Shown one piece after another: positions 36,415 to 47,940 of a stretch of 64,000 bases of DNA. The stretch is from contig NC_085138.1 in NCBI RefSeq assembly GCF_035046485.1, positions 46,907,464 through 46,971,463 of the forward strand. Reading direction: 5' to 3'. The translations under genes and the position numbers were made by a program. The notes under the pieces are model-generated. The model had not been told where the DNA came from and ran no database searches. It was given only the letters and a program-made list of their open reading frames with translations. How positions within the stretch are numbered: the first letter of the stretch is position 1; the number at the start of each line of letters is the position of its first letter. The DNA is from Aedes albopictus. Its lineage: Eukaryota; Arthropoda; Insecta; Diptera; Culicidae.

Positions 36415-37955
36415 TGTAAGATCACGACGATCGAATTGCAATAGAGAGCAAAACTCAGCTTGCAGCAAGAACTAGAAAATAACCAAAGAGGTCACCGACT
36501 TATTCAAAGCCAGGAGACCAGCGAGCAGTTAAGACATAGCATTGTAATTTGATTACCACCCTACTACGAAAGGCAAACAGAACACCCTCCATGGTAGGTA
36601 CTCGCAATCGCACCACGCAAATTAGAAAAGAATGGTACCACTATCACAAACTCCATAAGAGAAAGCATAGAAAGATAAAAGGTCGTAAAAGCTCAAATGC
36701 ACCCATTCCGAGCGAACGCACCGAGCCGAAGAGATTCTATCTCCGTATAGATGCAGGGTAGGGATCAATTTGACTCACGCACAAATGCGAACAAACCCGT
36801 CCCGATAGAATGCAAGGGCGACCGCACCCCCTTATTGAATGCATCGCTATGCAAGCCGACAGACTAGAAAAGAAATCCCCTATCCATGTATTTAGAACGT
36901 CATATCCGTCACAGCTAAGATAAACCAAGTAATAAAAACCAAAATTGATTGAAGCCACACACGAGACGCGTATGCACTTCAGCATACGCACCAATAAGCT
37001 AGGCAGTACAATTTGGAACAGGATAGGGAAACAAACGGGACCAGCCCAAATAAACTAAATAAAAATTCCTTATCCTTTTCACATTAGAAATAAATGATAG
37101 AATTAAGCGGGAGTTCATTACTCACAATCTGAAATGAAATCTCCCTAAGTTTTCAGGAATAAGCATAACTGTAGTGAAAATTCGGCTATATAAGCCACCC
37201 GTTTGGAAAATACAAGACACTTACGTCCTACATCTCTACCGGCGAGGTCATTTTGAAAGAATCCCTAGTTCCCGAGTAACTCGAACATCGTGCCGTTTCC
37301 TTCGATTGTGGATCACCCACCTAGTGGAGTGTCATTTCGACGAAACGAAACGCTATTCGTAAGGACAGTGTACCGGCCGCCCGAACCTTCCACCGTCAGG
37401 TACTAGGTAGTCTAGCCTGCCAGTCTGAAGGCGAGGACGGAGGGTGCGAGTCCTCCTCGGACCAACTCCTCAAGCAGAACAAATACCGTGTCGCTTCCTT
37501 CGATTGTGGATCACCCACCTAGTGGCGTGTCATTTCGACGAAACGAGACGTTATTCGTAAGGACACCGTGCCGATCCCCGGACCTTCCACCGTCAGGTAC
37601 TAGATATTCTAGCCTGCCCGTCTGAAGGCGAGGTGAAAGGGACGAATCCTCTACAGACTAACTTTCCTAAGCGCAGTGAATACCGTGTCGTTCCCTTCGA
37701 TTGCTGATCACCCACCTAGTGGCGTGTCATTTCGACGAAACGAGGCGTTATTCGTGAAGACACGCGCCTATCGCCTAACCTTCCACCGCCAGGTACTAGA
37801 TAATCTAGCCTGCCAGTCTGAAGGCGAGAGCAAGGGCACAGGTCTTAGCGTTTACAACACCGCCGGTACGCAGTAAGTATTGTGACTGGACACGATTGGT
37901 CCCCGAGATCACCGCGCGAATCCCGCGGACTTTAAACGGTCGTGCGCCCGTTACA
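36415..37955 (+). repeat. 3' LTR (1541 bp)
   Basis: It has the same length and ends as the 5' LTR (TGTAAG to TTACA). No mismatches were noticed when the aligned lines were read. It contains the same TATA box (37187-37193) and three ~197-bp repeats. Confidence 0.95.
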
Positions 37956-37960
37956 ATCAT
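37956..37960. repeat. 5-bp target-site duplication, right (ATCAT)
   Basis: Direct repeat of 26045-26049. The flanking sequence resumes the interrupted tandem unit (taaaacaaattctgaagc). Confidence 0.92.
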
Positions 37961-39443
37961 TAAAACAAATTCTGAAGCAATCCGTGCAAGATTTTCTTGA
38001 AAAAAATCTTTGAGAAATTGCTGAAGGAACCCTTAGAGACATTTTTGATAAATCCCAGGAGTTTCTCGGAAAGCAATCTTTGAAGAAAATTGCCAAATGC
38101 ATCAAAAGAAGACTTACTTCGAGCAGGCTGTAGATGAGTTTCTGGAGAATTTTTTTTTTCATTCAAATTTCTGATCGAATTTTTGGAAAATATGAAAGAA
38201 TTTCTGAAAGATTCTTTGACGGATTTTTCTGTAGAAATTCTTGAAGGTATTTCTTACATTTTTTTTTATTTATTTGTGCTCATTTTCATTTGTTCATGGA
38301 AAATTTTGTTTTGCTTCCACCCCTATTTTTTTAAATATTTTTCATTGATTATTTTTATTTTCTTCTGATTATTTTATTTATTTATTCGCAATTTGGTAAT
38401 TATTTATGAGAGTTTTTTATTCATCAAGGCTGCTGGGATTTTTGAATTTGGGTTTTTGATTTTAATTGTTTAAATATCAAAACACTTTTATTTTTTTCCT
38501 TGAAGCATTAATGGTTACCATATTTTCAAGACAAAAACATTTTGAGATTTCATTGGAATTGTGAAGGAAAAAAATATAGAATTCTCGGGGAAGTTTCTGA
38601 AGGAATCCCTGGAAAAAAATCTTCAAAAATCCCTGGAAAATGTTTTGAAAGTATCTGTTAGGAAATATCTGAAAAAATCCATGAACATTGTTTTAAAAGA
38701 ATCCCTGAAAGGCTTTCTGAAGAAAATCTTGGAAGATTTTCTTTAAGAATTCCTGAAGAAAAAAAACTCAAGAAATCTACGGAGAAATCCTTGGACATAT
38801 TTTCAAATAAACACCCGGAAAACTAACTGAAAGTCTCACTCGAGACATTTCCTAATCAATTCCGGTGGAAATTTCTGAAGAAATTCATTAAAAATTTCTG
38901 AAGCAATCCGTGTAAGGTTTTCTTTAAAAAAAAATCTTTGAGAAATTTCTGAAAGAATCCTTAGTGACACTTTTGATAAATCCCAGCAGTTATTCGGAAA
39001 GCAATCTTTGAAGAAAATTGTCAAATGCATCAAAATAAGACTTACCTCAAACAGGCTGTGGAAAAGTTTCTGGAGAATTTTTTGTTTTTTTTTTCATTGA
39101 AATTTTTAATGGAATTTTTGGAAAATTTGGAAGAATTTCTGACGGATTAAAAAAAAAAAATTCTTGGAGGTTTTTCTTACGATTTTTTATTAATTTGTGC
39201 TCTTTTCCATTTGTTCATGGAAAGTTTGTTTTGCTCCCACCCCTATTTTTTTTTTTAAATATTTTTCTTGATTGTTTTTATTTTCTTCTGATTATTTTAT
39301 TTATTTATACGCAATTTTGGAATTATTTATGAGATTTTTTTTATTCATCAAGGCTGCTGTGATTTTTTGAATTTGGATTTTTGAATTTTCTAATTTAATT
39401 GTTTAAATATCAAAACACTTTTATATTTTTCCTTGAACCATTA

Positions 39444-40120
39444 CACTAGTTTACAAAATAAAACGAAAGTCGTGAACTTCTGTCAACGACCAAAATTTTT
39501 GAAGCATAATTTAGCGCTGATTTCGAAACCGTGCTTCAAAAAATTTAAAGTAGAACAGTTTTTGAGTTTTGGCTCAATATTGAGTTTTACAACTTTTTGA
39601 AATATGGAATTTACTAAAATTCAAATAACTTTCCTTTTTTTCATCCAATTTTAAATCTTTTTCCATAAAATAAAAGCTGAATATAATACCATTCGACCAT
39701 CTGAATGCAGGTTTTGCGCCAGATTGATGAAATTCAAGATATTGACGAGATTTGGGGACGATCTCCTTAAATTTTTGCAAAATTTCCAAAAATATATGAA
39801 GAATTGTATTTTTTTCAATAAGAAAAAAACAATTTAAAAATTCTTTCTCAACGTTTATTTGACATATCATATGTAGGCGAGATACAGTAAAAAATTCAGC
39901 TCAATCGGATCATTAATTACGGAGAACGAGATGTGTGAAGTGAGCGACTTTGCTTAAAAATAGAACAAAAATCGTTTTCAAATCATTAGCCTTGTATGGA
40001 AAGTCGAAAAAAAATCCGCTCTACTGTAATTTTTTTCCTTCGCGTTTCCGAACTCAGGGCATGATTCTACGCCAAAAACGATCATCAGCTTACCGAGTTC
40101 AAAAATGCTGTAAACTAGTG
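39444..40120. mobile_element. 677-bp non-autonomous element with CACTAG termini and TTA duplication
   Basis: The terminal inverted repeats are CACTAGTTTACA (12 bp, perfect), flanked by TTA at 39441-39443 and 40121-40123. Sister units at about 38510 and 40975 read across as gcattaatgg and gcattattgg, the empty site. CACTA (EnSpm) elements have CACTA ends and 3-bp duplications. The TTA duplication also fits PIF/Harbinger, so the superfamily is left open. No transposase is present. Confidence 0.82.
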
Positions 40121-41184
40121 TTATTGGTTATAATTTTTTCAAGACGAAAACATTTTGAGATTCCATTGTAATTGTGAAGGAAAAAATACAGAATTCTCGG
40201 GGAAGTTTCTGAAGAAATCCCTGGAAAAAAATCTTTAAAAATCCCTGGATAATGTTTTGAAGGTATCTGTTAAGAAATATCTAAAAAAATCCATGACACA
40301 TTTTTTAAAAGAATCCCTGAAGGGCTTTCTGAAGAAATTTTCGGAAGATTTTCTTTAAGAATTCCTGAAGAAAAAAAAAACTCAATGAATCTGCGGAGAA
40401 ATCCTTAGACATATTTCCAAATAAACGCCCGGAAAACTAACTGAATGTCTCACTCGAGACATTTCTTAATCGATTCCGGTGGAAATTTCTGAAAAATCCA
40501 TTTAAAAATTTCCGATTTTTTGAGAAATTGCTGAAGGAATCCTTAGTGACATTCTTGATATATCCCAGGAGTTATTCGGAAAGCAATCCTTGAAGAAAAT
40601 TGCCAAATGCATCAAAAGAAGACTTACTTCAAACAGGCTGTGGATGAGTTTCTGGAGAATTTTTTGTTTTTTTTTCCATTGAAATTTCTGATGGAATTTT
40701 CGGAAAATTTGAAAAAAAGAATCTGAAAGAATCTTTGACGGATTTTTTTGTAGAAATTCTTGAACATATTTCTTACAAATTTTTATTTATTTGTGGCCTT
40801 TTTCATTTGTTCATGGAAATTTTGTTTAAATTTTTTTCTGATTATTTTATTTATATATTCGCAATTTTGGAATTATTTATGGGATTTTTTTTTGATTTAT
40901 CAAACTGCTGCGATTTTTTGAATTTGGTTTTTTTTTAAATATCAAAACACTTTTATATTTTTCCTTGAAGCATTATTGGTTTCCATTTTTTCAAGACGAA
41001 ATCATTTTGAGATTTCATTATTTTCATGTAATTTCGGTACGAAACTACAAAGGAATTTCTTAACGAATCTATGGATGATCTTGTTAAGGAATCGCTGAAG
41101 GAAAAAAAAATACGGAATTTTAGAGGAAGTTTCTGAAAAAAATCTTCAAAAATCCCTGGAAAATGTTTTGAAGGTATCAGTTAA

Positions 41185-41612
41185 CCTTCTTTACAGCACT
41201 ACATTTTGCCAGTAGTTGTGGAATATCTCGCGTTCTGGACCACTGTCTTCGACAAAAATGCTCAGAAGACTAAGAGCTTTCACATAGAAAACAATTTAGT
41301 TCGAAAATCACTCACTGCGTGGCGCTAGTGTTCTTAGAAACTTCCAGTTCAGTCTGAACGTCGTATATCTTGTGTTCTGGACCACGTAGAAGGATGCTGT
41401 CTTCGGAATAGTTGCTCAGAACACTAAAAGCTTTCGCATAGAAAACAATTTAGTTCGAGGATCACTCACTGCGTGGCGCTAGTGTTCCTTTGAAATTCCA
41501 GTTCAGTCTGAACGTCGATATGTTGTGTTCTGGACCACTTAGAAGGATACTGTCTTCGGCAAAGTCACTCAGACGACTTTTGGGTCATAATGACCCTAAT
41601 GCACGACGAAGG
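41185..41612. mobile_element. 428-bp piggyBac-type MITE (TTAA duplication)
   Basis: It starts CCTTCTTTAC and ends GCACGACGAAGG, between TTAA at 41181-41184 and 41613-41616. Sister units read ctgttaagaaatatct at 38655 and 40270 without the insert. The interior has three diverged repeats of about 143-152 bp anchored by gttctggac at 41232, 41384 and 41527, plus gggtcataatgaccc near the right end. Confidence 0.85.
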
Positions 41613-41680
41613 TTAAGAAATATCTGAAGGAGTTCGTGAAAAATTGTTCAAAAGAATACCTGGAAGAATTTCTGAAGGAT

Positions 41681-42293
41681 TCCTTGGAGGGTATTAACGA
41701 ATTCTGTTCGTAATAACTGAGAAAATCTGTGAGATATTTTCTGAAGGAATTTTTGTGAAAATTTTTTAAAGCATTTGAAGATAGATTTCTGAAGAATTGT
41801 GCTATGAAGATCCCTTGAGAAGCTGAGATGCTAGATTAAGCGCACCAAGATTTCGTAATGCACGTTCAGCGAGCTTGTCTGGGTCATACCTGTCTGACCC
41901 CAACCTCCTTCTAGGGTTAAGGGAAACTCTAGGGGCATTTCTGAACAAATAGGAGAAAAATAACAAAGTAATCCCTGGAAGATTTCTTGAAAGGTTTTTC
42001 GGAAGAAACACTGGAGGAAATTCTTATGGAATCCATGGTAGATTACCTATTTGTTTCGAAGATTTGATTTTTCTAATTTTTTAAACATTTTTTTCATTTT
42101 TGTTAGAAAATTTGGATTTTAATTGAAACTTTTATTTTGCCTGTAACTTTTAGGAAAATAATATTTTTTATTATTATTTTATTTTAGAGACTTTCAGCCC
42201 TAGGCTGGTTCATCTTCCCTTTTTTTATTTTTTTTATTTTTTCTGAGGAAAATAATTTTAGCGTGTATTTAACTGCAATACACTTTTTCAATG
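41681..42293. repeat. Degenerate repeat then AT-rich foldback-family fragment
   Basis: A SINE-tail-like fragment is at about 42178-42222 (agagactttcagccctaggc). gaggaaaataattttagcgt at 42245 matches the foldback family at 53350 and 54400. No gene is seen. Confidence 0.5.
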
Positions 42294-42557
42294 GGTTTCC
42301 AGTTAGCCTAGTGGTTAAGGCTATGGATCGCCAATACGGAGACGGCGGGTTCGATTCCCGTTCCGGTCGGGAAAATTCTCTCGACTCCCTGGGCATAGCG
42401 GTATCATTGTACTTGCCTCACAATATACAAATTCATGCAATGGCTAGCAAAGAAAGCTCTTCAGTTAACAACTGTGGAAGTGCTCAAAGAACACTAAGTT
42501 GAAGCGAGGCAGGCCAAGTCTCAGTGGGGACGAAGAGCCATAAAGAAGAAGAAGAAG
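42294..42557 (+). mobile_element. Feilai-type tRNA-derived SINE
   Basis: It has a tRNA-like head with A box tagcctagtggttaag and B box ggttcgattcc, a tRNA-unrelated body (aactgtggaagtgctcaaag) and a taaagaagaagaag tail. It is flanked by the 14-bp direct repeat acactttttcaatg (42280-42293 and 42558-42571). The 'Feilai' name rests on memory of the Aedes family. Confidence 0.88.
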
Positions 42558-42571
42558 ACACTTTTTCAATG

Positions 42572-43982
42572 ATTGTGGAAAAATTTAGAAAATGGAATCG
42601 TTGCCATTTCATATTAAAGAAATCATGATATCTGAAAGGTGACCAAAAATATCAATTTTTCGATCACTGATTGTTCGATTAATGATTGTTCGATCAACCA
42701 TTGGCAAGTCTTAGATCGACAATGCACATGCTTAGCGAGGTGACAATGTAAATGTCAGTCAAATAAATAAAAAAGTAGTCGTAAAAAAAGAAAAAAAAAA
42801 ATTTCCTTTTCGGGGTATTTTCCCACTTTTCAGCTGACGTCTTTCGGAAACCTTTCGTACCATTCATTGTTCGCCGGTTTTCCCTTTTGTCAAAATATAC
42901 CACTGTTCCAGTATCACTATACTGCTTTGAATCCAGCCGGTTGGCTCCCACCCACTTCAACGTGTCTAATTTAGTTAAGATACCGTGAACCGTCTTGGTT
43001 TCATTGTTTTCAAATTGAGTCTCCAAGCGGCAGACGACAACTGAATGGAAAGACAGGAAATTCCTTCCCTTTCTTTTTCTTCTTGCCAGGTTTCAAAATC
43101 CCAGGAGTAAAAACTAGGAAAGTGCACGTGACTTGCAAGGTAAAACTCTTCCAGCTGTAAATGGTTCCTCCCTACATCTTTGCTAGTTTGCAATGAGCCG
43201 TCAGGACATTGTTGCGGAAAACGGTAGATGCAGCAGCGTCGTTCCTCTCGTAAATTCGGAACCTTTCTCACCTGGAAATTGAGCTTGAGGTTAGTACCAA
43301 GGAGCCGAGACGAGATTGAGGTTATGTTACTGCAGCAGCATAGGAATTTGCACTACTTTCATGTTCTTCTTCATCTCTACCGAGCTTTTAATACATAATG
43401 CAAGAATCAAATGTCTGTAACTCGAATCTCTGTAACAAGTTTGCCACTTTGTTGCTGCACCGTAGCTATACGATGATTCACCCCAATTCCCTTCCGCCAA
43501 CTATTCAGGAAAGAATTCCACTTCCACTTCATTTCACCATATTCCCATTTGCATTTATCCTGATCATAATCGCAAATCGGATCGATTCTACTTACGCCTC
43601 ACCAACCACCTCGCACTGATGATTAGAATTAGTTTGTGAGGCGTGCACATTTCACCCCTCCCATCATCGATCGAAAATCGATGACAAATTGCGCCAAGCC
43701 TATTAAAACTGGCATAAATTATGCTAATAATCGCCGGTGCCCGTCGTTCGGTGCTAATCATAATAGAAACGGCCGAAAACTGAATTATTTTGACCAGGCT
43801 TGGTGAATAAATAATAATTAAGTGCTGGAAATTTTGCGAACAACATCGAAAGCGATTAGGAACGTTTTTCATCGCAAGGGAGATTTATTGGATTTTCAGA
43901 AACTAAAAATCTCAAAATTTGGTAATTTATGAAACAGAATTGTCGTTTGATTTTTGATAAGGTTTGGACCAGCCCCAGTTTT
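42572..43982. other. Mostly non-repetitive DNA, no gene recognised
   Basis: The first ~100 bp continue the foldback-family fragment. The rest has balanced composition with several short ORFs on both strands (for example 42694-43026, 42975-43271 and 43588-43872, all minus). None has a recognisable domain. It may be intron or regulatory DNA. Confidence 0.4.
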
Positions 43983-45807
43983 GAATTGGATTGGATTTGG
44001 ATGGGGTTTGGATTGGATTTGGATTGGATTTGGATTGGATGGGGTTTGGATTTTATTTGTATTGGATTTGGATTGGATTTGGATTGGATTTGGATTGGAT
44101 TTGGATTGGATTTGGATTGGATTTGGATTGGATTTGGATTGGATTTGGATTGGATTTGGATTGGATTTGGATTGGATTTGGATTGGATTTTGATTGGATT
44201 TGGATTGGATTTGGATTGGATTTGGATTGGATTTGGATTGGATTTGGATTGGATTTGGATTGGATTTGGATTGGATTTGGATTGGATTTGGATTGGATTT
44301 GGATTGGATTTGGATTGGATTTGGATTGGATTTGGATTGGATTTGGATTGGATTTGGATTGGATTTGGATTGGATGGGGTTTGGATTTTATTTGGATTGG
44401 ATTTGGATTGGATTTGGATTGGATTTGGATTGGATTTGGATTGGATTTGGATTGGATTTGGATTGGATTTGGATTGGATTTGAATTGGATTTGAATTGGA
44501 TTTGGATTGGATTTGGATTGGATTTGGATTGGATTTGGATTGGATTTGGATTGGATTTGGATTGGATTTGGATTGGATTTGGATTGGATTTGGATTGGAT
44601 TTGGATTTGGATTGGATTTGGATTGGATTGGATTTGGATTGGATTGGATTTGGATTGGATTTGGATTGGATTTGGATTGGATTTGGATTGGATTTGGATT
44701 GGATTTGGATTGGATTTGGATTGGATTTGGATTGGATTTGGATTGGATTTGGATTGGATTTGGATTGGATTTGGATTGGATTTGGATTGGATTTGGATTG
44801 GATTTGGATTGGATTTGGATTGGATTTGGATTGGATTTGGATTGGATTTGGATTGGATTTGGATTGGATTTGGATTGGATTTGGATTGGATTTGGATTGG
44901 ATTTGGATTGGATTTGGATTGGATTTGGATTGGATTTGGATTGGATTTGGATTGGATTTGGATTGGATTTGGATTGGATTTGGATTGGATTTGGATTGGA
45001 TTTGGATTGGATTTGGATTGGATTTGGATTGGATTTGGATTGGATTTGGATTGGATTTGGATTGGATTTGGATTGGATTTGGATTGGATTTGGATTGGAT
45101 TTGGATTGGATTTGGATTGGATTTGGATTTGGATTTGGATTGGATTTGGATTGGATTTGGATTGGATTTGGATTAGATTTGGATTGGATTTGGATTGGAT
45201 TTGGGTTGGATTTGGATTGGATTTGGATTGGATTTGGATTGGATTTGGATTGGATTTGGATTGGATTTGGATTGGATTTGGATTGGATTTGGATTGGATT
45301 TGGATTGGATTTGGATTGGATTTGGATTGGATTTGGATTGGATTTGGATTGGATTTGGATTGGATTTGGATTGGATTTGGATTGGATTTGGATTGGATTT
45401 GGATTGGATTTGGATTGGATTTGGATTGGATTTGGATTGGATTTGGATTGGATTTGGATTGGATTTGGATTGGATTTGGATTGGATTTGGATTGGATTTG
45501 GATTGGATTTGGATTGGATTTGGATTGGATTTGGATTGGATTTGGATTGGATTTGGATTGGATTTGGATTGGATTTGGATTGGATTTGGATTGGATTTGG
45601 ATTGGATTTGGATTGGATTTGGATTGGATTTGGATTGGATTTGGATTGGATTTGGATTAGATTTGGATTGGATTTGGATTGGATTTGGATTGGATTTGGA
45701 TTGGATTTGGATTGGATTTGGATTGGATTTGGATTGGATTTGGATTGGATTTGGATTGGATTTGGATGGATTTGGATTGGATTTGGATTGGATTTGGATT
45801 GGATTTG
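43983..45807. repeat. 11-bp satellite (GGATTTGGATT)n, about 166 copies
   Basis: This is an almost perfect array about 1.8 kb long. Occasional variants recur as blocks: ggatggggtttggattttat at about 44037 and 44371, and gattagattt at about 45171 and 45655 (484 bp apart, 44 units). These indicate higher-order duplication. Since 11 is coprime with 3 and the unit yields no stop, every frame on both strands is open and gives the same 11-residue repeat. The long ORFs here are not genes. Confidence 0.98.
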
Positions 45808-47940
45808 TTAAATATGGGCAAAGTTTTGATTGCCGGAAGCATACTGCCCTTCGTGACGAAGGCTCTTGAGCTGTACTCTGACATAGCGAGCTTTGTTTCT
45901 CACGACACCATTTGACACCATTCGTTCGCAGGGCCGACGTCCAATGTTGCTGTAGGAAAAACAGTAGAAAAGTGTCCAAAACAGTTTTCAAGTTACTTTT
46001 AATTGTACGAAAAGTGCATATATGAGTGTGCATTAGACTTTTTACAAAATACGGAGCTTACAAGCCATAAAATGACGGAAAAAATCCCAATTTATCTGAC
46101 CGGGAAATTCCACAGTCATTAACTAGCACTTTAACACTTCGTTCGGGCGTAATCCTCCTCGGAGTAATTATACCACTCTCGGTCTCTTGGACTCTCGGAC
46201 AGCCACAGTGATTAGTGGATGCTGTCCACTAGGGTGGTCTCGAAAATTTCCCACAAAAGTCATTGAAAAAGGCAGAATGAACCAAACCATGGTCCTTACT
46301 TTCGAGAGTATGATTGTTGTTGAGAAAACAAATATCTCTACGCCAACGAGTAAAAAGGCACCTCTTCAACAACAGTAGTAGTGGGTGCTCTCTACTGAAA
46401 CGTCATGTTGTTGCTGCCTCGGAGCGCCTGAATTGCGGCAACAATGGCCATGGGAGTTGCACTTTTGTTAGCGCTGCTGCAACCACCAAGTCCATTAAAT
46501 CCATCCATAGCCTTTTTTTGCTCCTCAGCGATGAGGATGACGACCAAACCAAGGCTAGCTGGAGGAAGCTTCTGCAAATGGTTCTGGATAGCAGCAATTT
46601 AGGGGTAGTGCTATGATTAGCTGTGGATGCTGCTTGCAACCAGCAGCGTACAAGGTCTGCGATGTGTACATTAATACACACGCGCGAAATGAGTATCCGC
46701 TTCCGTCTCTCTTGCGCTGGCTGTGCACCGTGTTTGCGAGCTTTTCACGTTCCAGAAAGTGGGCGAACAAGTGAAGTGCTGTTGTGTTCTTGGAAGGGAG
46801 TGATTTTTCATCATCGAAAAAGTATGATTACAACAAAGTGACGATGCGGAAGATGATAATGGTGATGGAGATGTTGTTTCATGTTTCTTAGCTTTTTTAG
46901 TGTAGCAGGAAGGAAGACCACAACTCCTTAACAGTAATGAGGACTTGGGGAACTGGAACATTATTGTTTTTCGGACATTTTTAACCAATGACAAAATGTA
47001 TTTTTGTATGTGATGTAAAATCGGCAGAATGATGTCTTCTACATTTACAATATCCTCCGAATCCCTCATCTCATTTTTTTTGTTCTTAAATCTACTTTCT
47101 TTAAACTTTCATCTCTTATTATCTTTTATCTGTTGTTTTCTTTCTATTAGACTCAATTTATTTCTTCTTCCAGTGTGTATTTTCTTTTTTTTCCTTTTTT
47201 TCTTTTTTTTCTTTAATTTTTATTTTTATCTTCTTTTGTCTGCCAACTTCCACTTGATATGTTCTTCGCCAGGTTATCCATCATCTATTTTCTATCTTCT
47301 TATCAGGAGATTGAATTCTCCTGATTTAACGAATCGGTGTAACCGCCATCCAAATACTACGAAACCTACTTTTCTCATTCATTCGAAAATTCACTCTACA
47401 ATCAATATCAAAACAAATTTATTTTTTCCCCGATACAAATAAAAGCCGAGGAACAATCGTGAACCCACTTGCCCCCTGCTCCGGATTTCAGCAACAGATT
47501 GGGGCACTGGATGGTGGTAAACAAATAAACAAGTGGCCCCAAAAGTGGGGCAGTTGCCTTCCGAGTATTTGCATCGTTTATCTCCTCTGCTGCTGCTTCT
47601 GTGTGTGTTGAGAGCGATATGGTGATTGGTTTGGAATTGATTCGCGATTCGCGATGTTGACTTTGGCTCTGATCAATTACGTTGGATTACAATTACCGAG
47701 ATGGGAGTCACGGACTCTTCTGGTTGTAGTTTCAGTAGCTATATTTTCATTGAAATTTTTATTTTTCATATTTAGACCGATGCAAATAATATTGAAATTT
47801 AATATGTCTGAGACCTTTCATCGGGTACGAGGAGGGAGGATGACAATAAAAAAGAAACAAAAACAAGAAATAAAGACGTTTTCTTGTTTTTGTTTCTTTT
47901 CTGAATCTGCAAGAATTCATTCGTAAATTTCTTCAGAGTT
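45808..47940. other. Non-repetitive region, no gene recognised
   Basis: Composition is mixed, with a T-rich tract at 47080-47240. Short overlapping ORFs on both strands (up to 137 aa) show no domain or consistent coding signal. It could be intronic or regulatory DNA. Confidence 0.4.

Larger units (their letters stand above)
26050..37955 (+). mobile_element. Complete BEL/Pao-type LTR retroelement with envelope (endogenous retrovirus-like)
   Basis: An 11,906-bp element runs from TGTAAG to TTACA, with two 1541-bp LTRs, a primer-binding site, a repeat-rich leader, a single gag-pol-env ORF and a short 3' region. The pol order is protease, RT, RNase H, integrase, and the RT/RNase H/integrase style is BEL/Pao. 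It is flanked by ATCAT. The tandem neighbour at about 38870-38910 shows the uninterrupted target. No stop codons or frameshifts are seen in the ORF, and the LTRs look identical by eye, with the same four short ORFs at a constant offset of 10,365 bp. I infer a recent insertion that may still be active. It carries a retroviral gene set, but whether it makes infectious particles cannot be judged from sequence. Confidence 0.95.
37961..41680. repeat. Tandem ~930-bp units 1 (rest), 2 and 3
   Basis: The anchor ctcactcgagacattt lies at 25996, 38835 and 40449. Subtracting the BEL/Pao insertion gives a first period of about 928 bp. Subtracting the 677-bp CACTAG element gives a second period of about 934 bp. 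Each unit contains a degenerate repeat part (gaagtttctgaaggaatccc), an AT-rich ttatttatttgtgctc part, and a ccttgaagcatta...caagac(g/a)aaaaca block. No gene is present. Confidence 0.85.

Noticed and set aside
41811..41945. Possible short gene or element around gtctgggtcatacctgtctg
   Set aside because: There is only a small palindrome (ggtca...tgacc-like), with no ends, duplication or frame to support a call.
43929..46033. Several long ORFs (up to 488 aa) on both strands
   Set aside because: They are translations of the 11-bp satellite, open in every frame by arithmetic, with no evidence of expression.
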